Shown piece by piece: positions 42,286-53,760 of a DNA stretch of 64,000 bases (positions are counted from its first letter, which is position 1; every line of letters begins with the position of its first letter). Position numbers and translations under genes: made by a program. Origin of the DNA: Nematopogon swammerdamellus (taxonomy: Eukaryota > Arthropoda > Insecta > Lepidoptera > Adelidae); the NCBI GenBank assembly GCA_946902875.1, contig OX336342.1, positions 11,029,523-11,093,522 on the forward strand, in the 5' to 3' direction. The notes beneath the pieces were generated by a model. It saw nothing but the letters and a program-made list of their open reading frames with translations. It was not told the origin of the DNA and ran no database searches.

Positions 42286-43599
42286 CAAAATATTCGTGCC
42301 TGACTAAAACTCACACTTGACCGATTATTATTAATTTGTTCAATTTGAAAATAACTCGGATACGAAATTATACGCCACTGAACAGCTCAAGTTAGGCTAT
42401 GTTCCCATGTCGACACTCGTACTCTCCACTTCCAAACAATGGACGGATTAATCTGTGACCCCTCACCACCCACCTCCACCCCTCCGTACACCCCCTTCGT
42501 TTCGAACCGTGACTTATCCGTGAATGTGATCCGGCGGCTATCACGATTTTTGTCGTCGTGTGATGGGTTTTGGCAAAGTTATCAGTGAACGAAGCGACAC
42601 TCGATAAATCGGAGCGATCGACTCATCGACGTTTCAATTTTGAGTTAGTGTTTGGAGCACGCAATGATCTTCGCAGTGAGCGAATGTTCATGGTTGTGTT
42701 TATGTATTTTACAATAAAAAGGCTTCAACAAATCTATACACCAACAATGTTAATGTGTTGTTGTGCTCAATATTGATTGGAACGAAATCCATTTCTGTAA
42801 TTGGTGCTCACAAAGAGACAATAACAAATTTAGTATTGATAAAGAAGCGTTAAAAAAGTCTACACCTTACTCGTTTGAAGTTTCCTGACAGTATGTATAA
42901 TGCCATTAAATTTGTCAAAAACGTGATCAGCTATTTGGCTAGATTCATATATTGTAATAATATGTTTTTGGTTGCATCTAGAGTTTTAGTTTATTACTTA
43001 GATTTTTATAGTCAACATTATCGTTTTAAGTTAGCATTATATAACATGTTGTCTAGGTATTTATTATAACTTTGGAGAGTTGACTGCTCTTGAAATGTGG
43101 TACAAAAGTCGTGTATTAGTCTGTATTTCTCTGTATACGCACCTAAAATAAATACATAATTTTTTATTACACAATATTTAGTGCTTCCATTTCCAAAAAT
43201 CATTACAGACGCCAACGTATAGAAAGTAGGTACTTACTTATAATTTACAAACAGGAATAGGCATGCCCATTGAAAGGTTCAATCAGAAGGAGCTGATTAA
43301 TATGATGGACTCGACGTCTGTCCACACGCCACTCCAGCTTAGTACGACGAGGCTCTACAATTAATTAAAAGGGTCTGACGCTGTGGCGGCGCGTGTGGCG
43401 TGTCACAAGGATTTTTGTTTTGTAGGAGATATTACATTAATAAGGCCCGAATGTTCCGGAGCGCTGAGCATTAGGGACTACCCTTACGTGCGTCGACTCT
43501 AGATAACACCGTCGTCACGTACTTGTACATTATTTAAAAACTTTATGATACTGTCACGGGCTTAGACATTATTATCCTCTCGATTTATATTATTATGCC
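42286..43599. other. Unassigned DNA
   Basis: AT-rich with short unrecognised frames. Confidence 0.4.
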
Positions 43600-44160
43600 A
43601 GTATCTAAATAAAATCAAAAAACGTTTATTGCGCTTAAAACACATACAGAAGGCAGTTCTTAATGCCTATGGCATTTTCCGCCAGTCTACCCTTTTAAAA
43701 ATATATTCATACCAGGGTAGGGGTAACAAAACATAATCACGATACACGCTTATGAAAAAATAATGCTATAAAAATTAAAAAAAATTAAAAATTATAACAA
43801 AAATGTATATAGGTACTATGCATAATAGTAAAACGAAATAAAACTACATGCAATACAAATGTGGTCATCTCAGAAACTGGGACACAGAAGAAGAAGATGA
43901 GGTTTAGGATTGGAGGAGAAATTCTTTCAACAGCACTCTGAACGTGTGGATCGATGCACACTGACGTAATCGCAGAGGAAGTCCGTTCCACATGCGTGCA
44001 GCGTGCACTGTGAAAGAGTCCGTGTAATAGACTGAGGAGTGGGACGGGATAGCTAGGACAAGGGTGTCGGAGGATCTTAATGGAACACCGTGAGAGGATA
44101 TAAATTGGAAACGTTCGGATATGTATTTAGGAGCAGCAGGCTCATTCAGTAACCACAAAT
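43600..44160 (-). pseudogene. C-terminal end and 3' UTR of a CR1/Jockey-type element
   Basis: The minus frame 43904-44158 reads PKYISERFQFISSHGVPLRS, then FTVHAARMWNGLPLRLRQC and FRVLLKEFLL: the usual last ~80 residues of such polyproteins. The 3' UTR probably extends to about 43600, where 'aacgtttattgcgc' lies. It differs from families A-N, so it is a separate element family. Confidence 0.7.
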
Positions 44161-45573
44161 GGTCAATAACCCCTAAGCACCCTTTAAAGTTGTTTCTACC
44201 TTTCTAAATGTATAAACCTTATCATGTCCAGTTATCTTCGTCGTAAATTGTTAATTTCACTAATGTAGAAACTTTCCAAATAAAATATGAAACAATTTCA
44301 AACTGTTAAACTCTCCTATCTGCATCACAACCATAGATATTATCTTTGGGTTATATTATCTATGATCAAAATAAACGAACCATATAAAGCCGCGGCGAGG
44401 GCGCCGCCATACGCGCCTCTGCTGCGCCGACACAGTTCGTTGTGAATCAAATGGTGAGGCGTTTTTTTTTTGTCTCGCAAACTTTGAACACACATTTTTT
44501 TTTTCGGAAATTCGTAATTTGATCTCTGAATCGTTGTGTGAACCGAACTTGCTTGTATCTTCTAGCCCTAGCTTAGCCTAGCCCATTTCATACATATATT
44601 TCAGCTTTGTCCGAAATCGCTAATACGCACATGTTCCTGGCTTAGTTAAAGCTTCGGTGGGTGCTCAGAGGTATAGGTATACGCACAGACACAATAGGAG
44701 CGCGCTGCGGCGTCACACACGTCACATTCCCTCATTATGTTTAACCGTGACAGGCCGCCGCCGCCGCCACCGGAGCCCTGCCGGGGACAGCCCTGGCGCG
44801 TCCACAAACAGAGGCGCGACGCTCCCCACACCCCGCGTTCCCGTCCGACCGTCCGTCCCGCGCCGCGCGCGTGCCATTATAAATCAGGGCTGCCACGAGA
44901 CCGCACGGCCGAATTTATGCGCAAATAAAATCGACGCCGCAGCTCAGCAGAACCGCACTAAATTGTTTCACGCGATAAACTATCGCCTCGAATGAGGAGC
45001 ATTCTAGTGTGAAGCGGCGTGTCCGTATGGATATTATAGAACCAAATGTAAATGCTGGCCCAGCGGACCCGACGATGCGACTACCTAGAAACGAGCCAAA
45101 TCATTTCAGACTGAAAAGGCAAAACATTTCATTTTAGTTGAGAATACGATGTGAAATCCCACTTGGTCGGGTCTCACCCTCAAATATGGTTTTAAGGGAA
45201 GCGATGGCTGGCCCTGGCGTGATGCTCGTGAACGGGTGATGTTTGTGGAGACTGGCCTGATCCAATTGGCAACATGTTATCTGAATGGTATACCTATATT
45301 TACATACGAGTAGTACTTACCTGACTGCATAATTAGTTAACTCTTGACTAGGTACGATTAGTACTTCAATTTTATTAACCCATTGACATCTTATATACTT
45401 ATATAATGTATATATTTTTATTTTTATTTATGACTATTTATACTACATTGTAGTATGTTTAATATTATACTAATATAATTGTGTTGATACAAATTTCGTA
45501 GGTATCAAAGTTTGACAAAGGATCTTTACACCTGATACACTTAATTAATACGTTTTTGATGTCAGAACTCTCA
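44161..45573. other. Unassigned, GC-rich patch 44750-44880
   Basis: Frames of 112 codons (44657-44995) and 63 codons through CCGCCG runs are not recognised and are not called. Confidence 0.35.
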
Positions 45574-45800
45574 TCAAAATTGTTAATCTTGCTCTCAAGC
45601 TGTGTTTTCGATAGACTGTAAGCGATGTTATTATGTGACTAAAGTGCTAAAGTACTAAAGTACTGGTAATAATATGTATTAAAAAAAATACCCTGCGAAG
45701 TTTCTTGCCGGTTCTTCTTCGTGGGTGTAATAGAACCGGATTGAAAAAATCGTGAGAAGTTCGGGGGCAGTCTAACTGCCATATGAATGATCAATAAACA
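45574..45800 (+). mobile_element. Retroelement 3' UTR-like remnant
   Basis: Contains the repeat seen at 39016, then 'tttcttgccggttcttcttcg...gaaccggattg...caataaacact'. From memory the 'cttgccggttcttct' phrase is common near 3' ends of moth non-LTR elements. Confidence 0.4.
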
Positions 45801-46029
45801 CTACAATACAATTTAATACTGAAGCGAAGCCTGTAATAGTTGTACTTCCGCAACCTCTCTAGAATTGTAAAATAGCATGTAGAAAGCTATGAAATAAAGC
45901 CAAATAATATTGTATCTTTCTGTACATGTATTATTATTCGTGTGTGTAATTATTAACAATGAAGACGTATGCTGTAAGTACGTAGATATCACGAGTATAC
46001 ATTATCAAATGTTGAATGCTAGTAATTTG

Positions 46030-46665
46030 CGTTCCGTATCTCAAAAGAGGAAAACGGAACCCTTATATATAGGATCAAACTTATGTCTGTCTGTATGTCG
46101 CACTGTCACAGTTTATTTCTCCGAATCTACTGGACGAAAACAGTTGAAATTTGGTACATATGTAGAGTGTAGGACGTAAATGAACTACTTTCGATTTTGG
46201 GGGTCAGTTTTGGGAGATATAGAAAGAAAGTAAAGAAATCGTTTATTTTTTTCAATTGCACCATGTGACATAGGTATCAATGAAAAGGGCTAATAATACA
46301 AATATATTCATAATTTTAAAATGCATAGGTAGTTTAAAAGATCATCATCATCATCATCATCATCAGCCTGTATCGGTCCACTGCTGGACATAGGCCTCTC
46401 CCAAGGCACGCCACCACACGCGGTCTTCCGCTCTTCTCATCCATCAGTAGTTTAAAAGATATTAACGAAAATATATAAAAATCTAGCATTCATATGTCCG
46501 AAAATACTGAGTTTAAAATTTCGAAAAAAATTTGAAATATAGCGCCTCTCTTATAGTTTACTGGAAAAGCTAAACGAAAATCTTAAGTCTTAGAGTTCTC
46601 ACAGAAATCGGAATAGGAAGGAACCCTCTCCACCCTGAATTAGACTCGCACTTGACCGCTTTCTT
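46030..46665 (-). mobile_element. Family D-related copy (second subfamily) interrupted by an RTE insertion
   Basis: Left: inverse of the end 'gggttccgttttcctcttttgagatacggaac', then a GACA-like part and the 'cagttgaaatttggtac' module. Right: inverse of the head 'gcggtcaagtgcgagtctaattc' (46636-46660). An RTE scrap with target-site duplication sits inside. Confidence 0.65.
46329..46460 (-). mobile_element. 104-bp RTE 3'-end insertion with 14-bp target-site duplication
   Basis: 'gtagtttaaaagat' occurs at 46329-46342 and 46447-46460. Between them (46343-46446), on the minus strand, is a typical RTE terminus ('gtccagcagtggaccgatac') ending in an ATG-type trinucleotide tail (CAT run on plus). A clear case of target-primed insertion with extreme 5' truncation. 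Confidence 0.85.
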
Positions 46666-48021
46666 TTCAGACTAGTCTAGCCGGAATAATCACGATAACG
46701 AACTATATAGTATGTATGTACGAGTATATAAATGTTACACGAATATAAACTGATTACTTAACGGTTAATGAACGAACATGCAATCAGTACCAGTAGATTA
46801 AATGTATATCCTGTAAAGGCATGTCGCCGACAGTTGCACCTCGACCGACAGAATTTTGATGGGAAAGGGGAGAGGAAAATGAGATCGCAACAATACGACG
46901 GATCCCTCTAGCATCGTACTCTCCTGGATCAATAAGTACCCTGCACGCATTAGCACCAAAAGCCTTTGTACATCCAGCCAGCATATACATTTCAGTAATT
47001 TCATCGCGGCTCTGACAGATTTCGTCGCCGCAAAACCTATACGAATGTCCTGACGCATGTCTGTTAAGGCCCTGTCAATCCGTATTCACCCGTACTCCTC
47101 TTTCAAGGCGCCACTTTCGCTGGTTGGAGTACGATGCAACACAATCAATCAATCAAAAATTTGATTTTTATTCTTTTATTCCAAAAGTACGGATCGAAAC
47201 AAAAAAATAAAAAGCTATGGATTTAGATATATATTCAACAAATAAAATATATTTTTTCCAAAGCCTTGATTTGGTCACGTTACCTTAAATACGTTTTTAT
47301 AACTAAATTCAGAGGCATGTTCTTGATTTTTTTCTATCGAGCGAAATAAATCAAATCGTATTTTAAAAAAGCTATCGATCTGCGCTGATAGATGAAGTTT
47401 TACTCTGTCAGGTATAAGTAATATTGGCGGTACACTTTTTGAAATTCGAGTCAGACGCAGTCCCACATCACCTTAAACGGACAGCACTTTTGCGAATACC
47501 CGCCCGCTATGATTCGACATATTGCGCGGCTCTCCACATTAAAATTTGTATGAAAACACTGTCGGCGGTCCGGAGGTTGACAATAACTGCGGGCGCGAGG
47601 CCGCTGATAAATTTAACGGATTGTTTGTTTTATTTGCGTGATTTGTCGGAGTTAAATTGAAGTACCTAAGTATATAGGTACCTTAATTAAATATGGGGTA
47701 TTATTCTTTTGTCGTTGTATAAATAATATTGCATTGGGCGCCCAATTTGCTATTAATTTTGTCATTTCATAATATTCATAGACCATCAGTTGTTTCATTA
47801 AATGATTTTTTAAAATATCGTTCTTGAATTTAATTTTCTCTACATATTTGAGTTAGTGAAATATGAAAACCTTCTAAAGTTTTAATTATTTTGGCAGTTC
47901 TTTCACTTATAGCGGTGTCGAATATTCTCTTACAATCGGCTAAAAGGGCTAAACTAAAATCCTCGTAACCACTCTGAGCTGAACTCTATCCTGATTAATG
48001 AATTGGTCTGATACCTATGTT
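46666..48021. other. Unassigned DNA
   Basis: No recognisable gene. An 86-codon minus frame (46798-47058) is unrecognised. The segment 47328-47400 repeats the one at 37028-37085. Confidence 0.35.
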
Positions 48022-48125
48022 CTAGCCGTTGTCATGCAGGCAGAGTCCTTGCTGTTTTAGTCGTTGCCGGGCAGGCAAAGTCCTTACTGCTCTTGTCGAT
48101 ACTGTTCTAACCGTTTCCACGCAGT
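48022..48125 (+). repeat. Degenerate tandem duplication next to the pentamer array
   Basis: Two diverged units of about 43 bp ('ccgttgtcatgcaggcagagtccttgctgtttt' and 'tcgttgccgggcaggcaaagtccttactgctctt') and a partial third ('ccgtttccacgcag'). Confidence 0.5.
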
Positions 48126-48145
48126 TTGATTTAAGTTGCGTTGGG

Positions 48146-48890
48146 TCAGGTCAGGTCAGGTCAGGTCAGGTCAGGTCAGGTCAGGTCAGGTCAGGTCAGG
48201 TCAGGTCAGGTCAGGTCAGGTCAGGTCAGGTCAGGTCAGGTCAGGTCAGGTCAGGTCAGGTCAGGTCAGGTCAGGTCAGGTCAGGTCAGGTCAGGTCAGG
48301 TCAGGTCAGGTCACGTCACGTCACGTCACGTCACGTCACGTCACGTCACGTCACGTCACGTCACGTCACGTCACGTCACGTCACGTCACGTCACGTCACG
48401 TCACGTCACGTCACGTCACGTCACGTCACGTCACGTCACGTCACGTCACGTCACGTCACGTCACGTCACGTCACGTCACGTCACGTCACGCCACGCCACG
48501 CCACGCCACGCCACGCCACGCCACGCCACGCCACGCCACGCCACGCCACGCCACGCCACGCCACGCCACGCCACGCCACGCCACGCCACGCCACGCCACG
48601 CCACGCCACGCCACGCCACGCCACGCCACGCCACGCCACGCCACGCCACGCCACGCCACGCCACGCCACGCCACGCCACGCCACGCCACGCCACGTCAAG
48701 TCAAGTCAAGTCAAGTCAAGTCACGTCACGTCACGTCACGTCACGTCACGTCACGTCACGTTAAGTTAGGTTAGGTTAGGTTAGGTTAGGTTAGGTTAGG
48801 TTATGTTAGGTTAGGTTAGGTTAGGTTAGGTTAGGTTAGGTTAGGTTAGGTTAGGTTAGGTTAGGTTAGGCTAGGCTAGGTTAGGTTAGG
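48146..48890 (+). repeat. Interstitial telomere-like pentamer array in homogeneous variant blocks
   Basis: 149 pentamers in unbroken register: TCAGG x33 (48146-48310), TCACG x36 (48311-48490), CCACG x41 (48491-48695), TCAAG x5 (48696-48720), TCACG x8 (48721-48760), then 26 units of mostly TTAGG (48761-48890; one TTAAG, one TTATG, two CTAGG). TTAGG is the usual insect telomere repeat and TCAGG the beetle variant. The long 207-246-codon frames over the array are trivial, since five-base units give five-residue repeats in every frame. The array is flanked by unique DNA on both sides, so it is not a chromosome end in this assembly. Confidence 0.97.
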
Positions 48891-49846
48891 TTGTCGTTGT
48901 CATCGTAAGCATAACCTAAAACAACTCGTTTTAGTCATACATAAGCCACGCTGTTTGGTCCTCCCTTTTCGCATGTGATTTTCTCAGCTACTGCACTCGG
49001 GTTCGGAGCTAAGGCCGGAGATCGACACATAGATGATGTACGTACAAATACAAACATCTACAGAGATTCTGCGGCTATTTCTGTCGTAGGGCTCACGTAG
49101 ATATATTAATGCAACGCCACGCGGCGCCGCGCCCCGGGGCCGCTTGTTTGGACAACGCTGCAGTTGGCCCTCCCGCCCCGCCCCGCGCACGTCCATCTCG
49201 ATTATAGACTAGACAAGCTAACTTCACAGGTACCTGGTACAGTATCCTTCTTCAATAAAATGCTTTACCTATAGAATTCTTTATAAATATACCTTTTTAG
49301 GTTACGTATAATTAGGAATCTAAGTAATATGTTACTATTTTCAGTACTATTCTGAACTAAACGCATTTCTTAATTTTTATTCAAAGCAAAATATTATATA
49401 TTATCTAATACCAGATTTATTGTATTTATTTAGATTTCAATTACTATTGAAATCATTTTTTTGGTTTTTTTCTTTTTAGGAAAATAAATTAATATCTGCT
49501 ATCCCTTTGACATAAAAATTATGATATAAAAGTATACATAAACACATGTTTATATCCTATCGCACTCTACCTGATTGTGCCCCCACATAATACTCGAATG
49601 CTTACTCGTACAACAATATAAAATCAGGGTGTCATTTTGTATCGCGTCGCACGCTCCACATTACCGTTAGAATGACGTCTAAACTAACCAGCATGATGTA
49701 ACATGCGCCGTCTATCCGCGACGAGCGTTAACATTCACTTCCGCTTCCGCTAAACTCTCATAAGCCTCAGCATATAGGGAAACGAGCCGTTTGTCTGAAT
49801 GTATGTTCACTTGCAATTTGAAAATTGTTTTTGACATTTTGGCAAA
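48891..49846. other. Unassigned DNA
   Basis: GC-rich patch at 49115-49190; otherwise AT-rich. No recognisable gene. Confidence 0.4.
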
Positions 49847-50035
49847 ATTATTACAAAAAAAAATAATCGTCTTTACTCACGGTCGTCTCCGAGCTATGTG
49901 GCTCGAAGTTTCGGGTTAAACGTATGGCCCATCTTTATGAGCGCTCTGCCCGGTGCGACGACGACGGGCTCGAAACGCCAAGCCACATAGCTCGGAGTCG
50001 ACCGTGAGTAAAGCCGATTATTTTTTGGTAATAAG
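49847..50035. mobile_element. Foldback MITE, ~60-bp inverted arms
   Basis: 'attattac...aataatcgtctttactcacggtcgtctccgagctatgtggct' (49847-49912) is mirrored by 49979-50035, with a loop of about 65 nt. The core phrase 'ctttactcacggtcg..ctccgagctatgtggct' is 95% or more symmetrical. No coding capacity. Confidence 0.8.
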
Positions 50036-50449
50036 TAATGTTTATCAACCACGGTAATTAAAAAACCCATATGTTCATATACATATGTATTTGCTTTGTA
50101 AGACTTATATGTATACCTGCGAAAAAGAAATTCATAAATTTCAATTTGGTTCGGAAATGATTATGTCGGACAAAATCGTATTCTTTATGTCGTAACCGCA
50201 CTCGTAATATGCCGTTAAATTCAACGTTAAAGCGAGCGGAGCTGGTTCAGAACTTGAGTATAATGTAAACTTTGTCAACAACATCTCGAGGAGCTCTTGA
50301 GAAGTTCTCCCCGGTCAGTGGAGCGCATAACGAGCGTCGTACATCTTACAGAAGTAAACAGTTTGTAAATAAATATTGTGATCTCATCCTAAGTCTGCTT
50401 AGAACCTACGCAAGACTTTTTTAGAGAACGCACGACTTGTAGCACCGAG

Positions 50450-50540
50450 CCACCTACAAGGTGTCCTACGACGACACGACACCCATGCACAATCGGCCGT
50501 TTACGGGGGTTGCGAATGCCATGCCGGCCTGACAGGCGCC
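50450..50540 (-). pseudogene. 3'-end scrap of a non-LTR element
   Basis: 'ccacctacaaggtgtcctacgacg...acccatgcacaatcggccgtttacgggggttgcgaatgcc' parallels 8255-8320 of the intact element and the scraps at 31410 and 35080. It directly abuts the next tandem repeat, which may be its 3' UTR or flank. Confidence 0.55.
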
Positions 50541-50870
50541 CTTCGGCCTTGCCCTTATTAATTTACATTCTTCGAGAAAGCTTATCTTTTACCTGAACAC
50601 AGCTCGGCCTTCGGCCGCGCCTTTAATGTCTTTGTTCGAGGAAATATATATTTTACCTGTTACATCTAGGTCTTCGGTCTCGCCCTTAGTGACTTACTTT
50701 GTTCGAGAGATTACTAGTACAATTTACGTGAACGCAGATCGGGCTTTGGCCTCGCTCTTATTGACTTGGGTACTGTTTTCCAGAAAGTAAATCGTTAACG
50801 TGTAAGCGGCTCGGCCTTCATCCTCACCTTTAGTGTCCGCAGACAATGTATTTTCAGAATGCTAACACAA
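50540..50870 (+). repeat. Degenerate tandem repeat, ~63-72-bp units
   Basis: Units start at 50540, 50608, 50671, 50743 and 50814, each with 'ccttcggcctcgcccttagtgactt', then 'tgttcgaga', an AT-rich stretch and 'acctgaacacagctcgg'-like ends. Units differ at many positions, so the array is old. Confidence 0.65.
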
Positions 50871-52079
50871 ACATGGTATAAAATATGTTTAAAAACTTCG
50901 GAACAGGCTTCTAACAATCCTAAGGCAATGTAACCAAAGCCTAAGGCCATGCAGACAAAGCAAAAAAAGCCTTCAATTAACTACAAACATTTCAGATACA
51001 AATATCGCCCATATGTTATCGCTTCTCAAGTTCACACTAAATTCATAGCTTACGCCAACAATAAAAGGAATAAAACTTTCGTAGAACCATTAGTGCGGTC
51101 TAGCCGTCCCCGTCTCGCCGCGCCGCAGCCCAGCCCCCGCTCCGCAACCCAGCCCCCGCTCCGCATCGTCTGCGCGGGAAAGTGGTATAGCCCCGCTATA
51201 CCGGGATGGGGTAGGAGGTAGGGGGGACGGGGGCGGCTCCTACGTGCGTCTCGTACAAAGACTTCAGCCGATTCTTAAAAACCACTCGCTTTAAAATAAT
51301 AACCGCGACGTGACTCCCTTAGAGAAATCGACGGCAACGAAACTCTATTTCTCTTTTTACTCGCTGACGATATTACGACGGAAATCTTGAAAGATGTAGA
51401 CAATAATTTTATTTCAGTAAACCTTACTAACAACCCCAAGAGTGGCGGGTAGATAATGCTTCTAGGAATTTAGTTCGGCTTTTGTCAACTTTTTGGTGAC
51501 ATAATATATACGTACCTATGTTCGTTGCATTTCTTTTCATTTCAAAATTATCTATGATTTCATGTACACAGAACATTGAAAAATATTATCGAGATAAATT
51601 TAAAATCAGAATTTATATATTATTAATAGGAGAAGAGTTACTTGTTCTACTATGAAGAGATAAGAAGGATAGGATATAGTTCTATAAATTTGTCGGTGTT
51701 AAATTATACTGAAAGCGTCGCAACAGCGCGATTTCAAAGTAACGTTGACAAATTAACGTGGAAGTTGTACATGTTTCGATTATGCATGCGAACAATCTCT
51801 CGCCTTCGATGTATCGTGGTGATCTGCCATTCCATCGCCGAGAATGAAACAAATTCAACGGTGCCGCTTACCCGTTTACGTTTAGATGCAGTTTTGCTTT
51901 CCTGCAATAATGCAGCGAGCGAGCTGCAGCCGCGACCGCGTAGCCCCCTCCGCCGCCACCCCTCCGCACAGCTTCGACACCGTTCATCTGCCTTTCATCT
52001 GAATCTCCCGTACGAAGCTTTGTCTATAATATGCATAATGCAGTTCTGGGATCAGTACATCTCTGGCTCAGTGTAGGAG
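50871..52079. other. Unassigned, GC-rich patch 51100-51240
   Basis: A 144-codon plus frame (51642-52076) is unrecognised, lacks domain motifs, and is not called. Confidence 0.35.
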
Positions 52080-52585
52080 TTTGCTCCAAAATGGCATCGA
52101 ATTGATCAACATTTCCAGACAAGACCTTCATTGGTCCGGAACCGGGAATTCCTATCTCCGAAAGAGCAATCCTAGAATCCATTAACAGCTGGACACGGTA
52201 AACAATTAAAATTAGATGAAAATCCGAAGAGAGATGTAGACAATCCAAGCTTTATAGAGTTAATCAATGGTAAATGAAAAAGATGGCTGCTGGTTTTGAG
52301 ACAACGAAATGTATGCAAAATCACAGGTATATTTACTGGGCACAACTGTCTCAAAAGACATGTCCACATAATGGGCCTTAGTGACGACTCAGTGTGCGCT
52401 CAATGTGGGGAGGCAGAAACCAGTGCTCACTTCGTCGGTCAGTGCACCATGTATGCAGGACCGAGATCGAAGACACTGGGAAAGGACCACTACGGTGAAG
52501 AAGAACCTCGAGGAATCGACTGGAAGAAATTATTGGAGTATGCAGCGAAGACGAGCAGCTGGACAACTATGAGCAAGGAGTAGAC
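52080..52585 (+). pseudogene. C-terminal RNase H/zinc-finger end of a non-LTR element
   Basis: The frame 52296-52583 reads GIFTGHNCLKRHVHIMGL, then CAQCGEAETSAHFVGQC: the 'LTGHxxLxxHLxxxGLxxSxxCxxCGExxETxxHxxxxC' pattern that follows RNase H in I/R1-like elements and their relatives. A decayed upstream part (52120-52270) includes IPISERAIL- and INSWTR-like segments with stops. It ends in WTTMSKE and TAG. Yet another element class compared with the RTE and Jockey/CR1 remains. Confidence 0.7.
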
Positions 52586-53604
52586 AATAGCAACAGGTAA
52601 TTGCCCCCACCCCCTCCGGGATAGGCGATATAGTCCCAACATGTGGACCTGATCGCCGGTCTAACCCCGTCAGTCACCAAGTTCACCAAGAACTATATAT
52701 AACCCAAAAATGCATTTCCTCATTCATTAGACATGCATGGCCCTACGCAGTCTATAAAATCTAACATCGGTCCACGTTGAATAGCTGCTGGTAGTACGTC
52801 ACAAATATCACTAAACTGGATTGCAATAAAATAATGAGTACTATCACAAAAATTTGGCAGCTCATCCCAATTATTTCCTTCGAGATACATACTCTGGCAC
52901 CATCGGGGATATCCAACTTGTATTCACAGAAGATGTAAACTTTGATGGTCTCTGGTATTAGGTGTCGGGTACCGTTAACGCAGTTGTTGAAAATACAATG
53001 GCTGGGGGTGTTAGGAGCTCTCATGTACTCAGGAAAATGAAATACATGGACATTTTGTCCATTTACTTCATATTATGACCATTAGCTTCTTGTACTTCTG
53101 GATTAGCATGTGACCTAATGCGATTTTATACGTACCCGGTTGTAAGCAATGAACATTGTGCTTTAGGAAGAGACAATCCGGTTGTACAGCGTCGTCTCTT
53201 CTCGAGCAGCGTCTTTCATAGGTATTATGAAACACATCCACATATTGTTTGATAAATCGAAACTACCCGCTCGGCGCGCAGCTTACTTCGGCGAGAAATC
53301 GAGTGAAGACCGCTGGGAGTGCGAACCCCGAATTTAGTAGACAATCCTTTAAAATATATGCGAGTAAGCAGAGTATGTAAACTGAGGCTTACGTGGCGGG
53401 AACATCGCGGGATACGACTCCAGACGGGTGGGAATGGGAAACCATGTCGGTCGACATCGTTTGTAATACAAGACGAAAACGAGACATGTTATGTCTTGTG
53501 TTACAAACGCGTAACATCAAGGTCTACTTGTATAAAATACGAGTCGTTTACGATTTAGTTGCGTATTTTAAGTTTTTGAAGTGTACTTATACATAAATAA
53601 AAAA
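52586..53604. other. Unassigned DNA with a hairpin-family arm at 53170-53199
   Basis: 'gagacaatccggttgtacagcgtcgtctc' (53170-53198) matches the arms of the hairpin at 63702-63772. No second arm was found here. No gene recognised. Confidence 0.45.
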
Positions 53605-53760
53605 TAGGCTGTGACAGACGGACAGACAGACACAAGAGTGATCCTATAATCTTGTGGTTCCGTTGTTTTCCTCTTTTGAGGTACGGAACCCTAAAAAGTG
53701 GCCAATTCTGACTCGCGCACCGATGGTTCCGTACCACCACGTAATTGGCCGATTGTTATT
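53605..53760 (+). mobile_element. Family D, end of one copy joined to head of another
   Basis: The end part 'gacagacggacagacagacac...ggttccgttgttttcctcttttgaggtacggaaccctaaaaa' (53613-53697) is followed at once by a head, 'gtggccaattctgactcgcgcaccgatggttccgtacc' (53698-53740). Both are in plus orientation. Confidence 0.65.

Noticed and set aside
48029..48774. Three long overlapping frames (207-246 codons) and matching minus frames
   Set aside because: They are produced by the pentamer repeat, which is stop-free in every frame and encodes only five-residue repeats; not genes.
48761..48890. A true chromosome end
   Set aside because: Unique and repeat-rich DNA continues for 15 kb beyond it, and no TRAS/SART-type telomeric retrotransposons are inserted in it.
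51642..52076. 144-codon plus frame
   Set aside because: No signal, domain or family resemblance, and the second half lies in a GC-rich, arginine/serine/proline-biased patch; not enough to call a gene.
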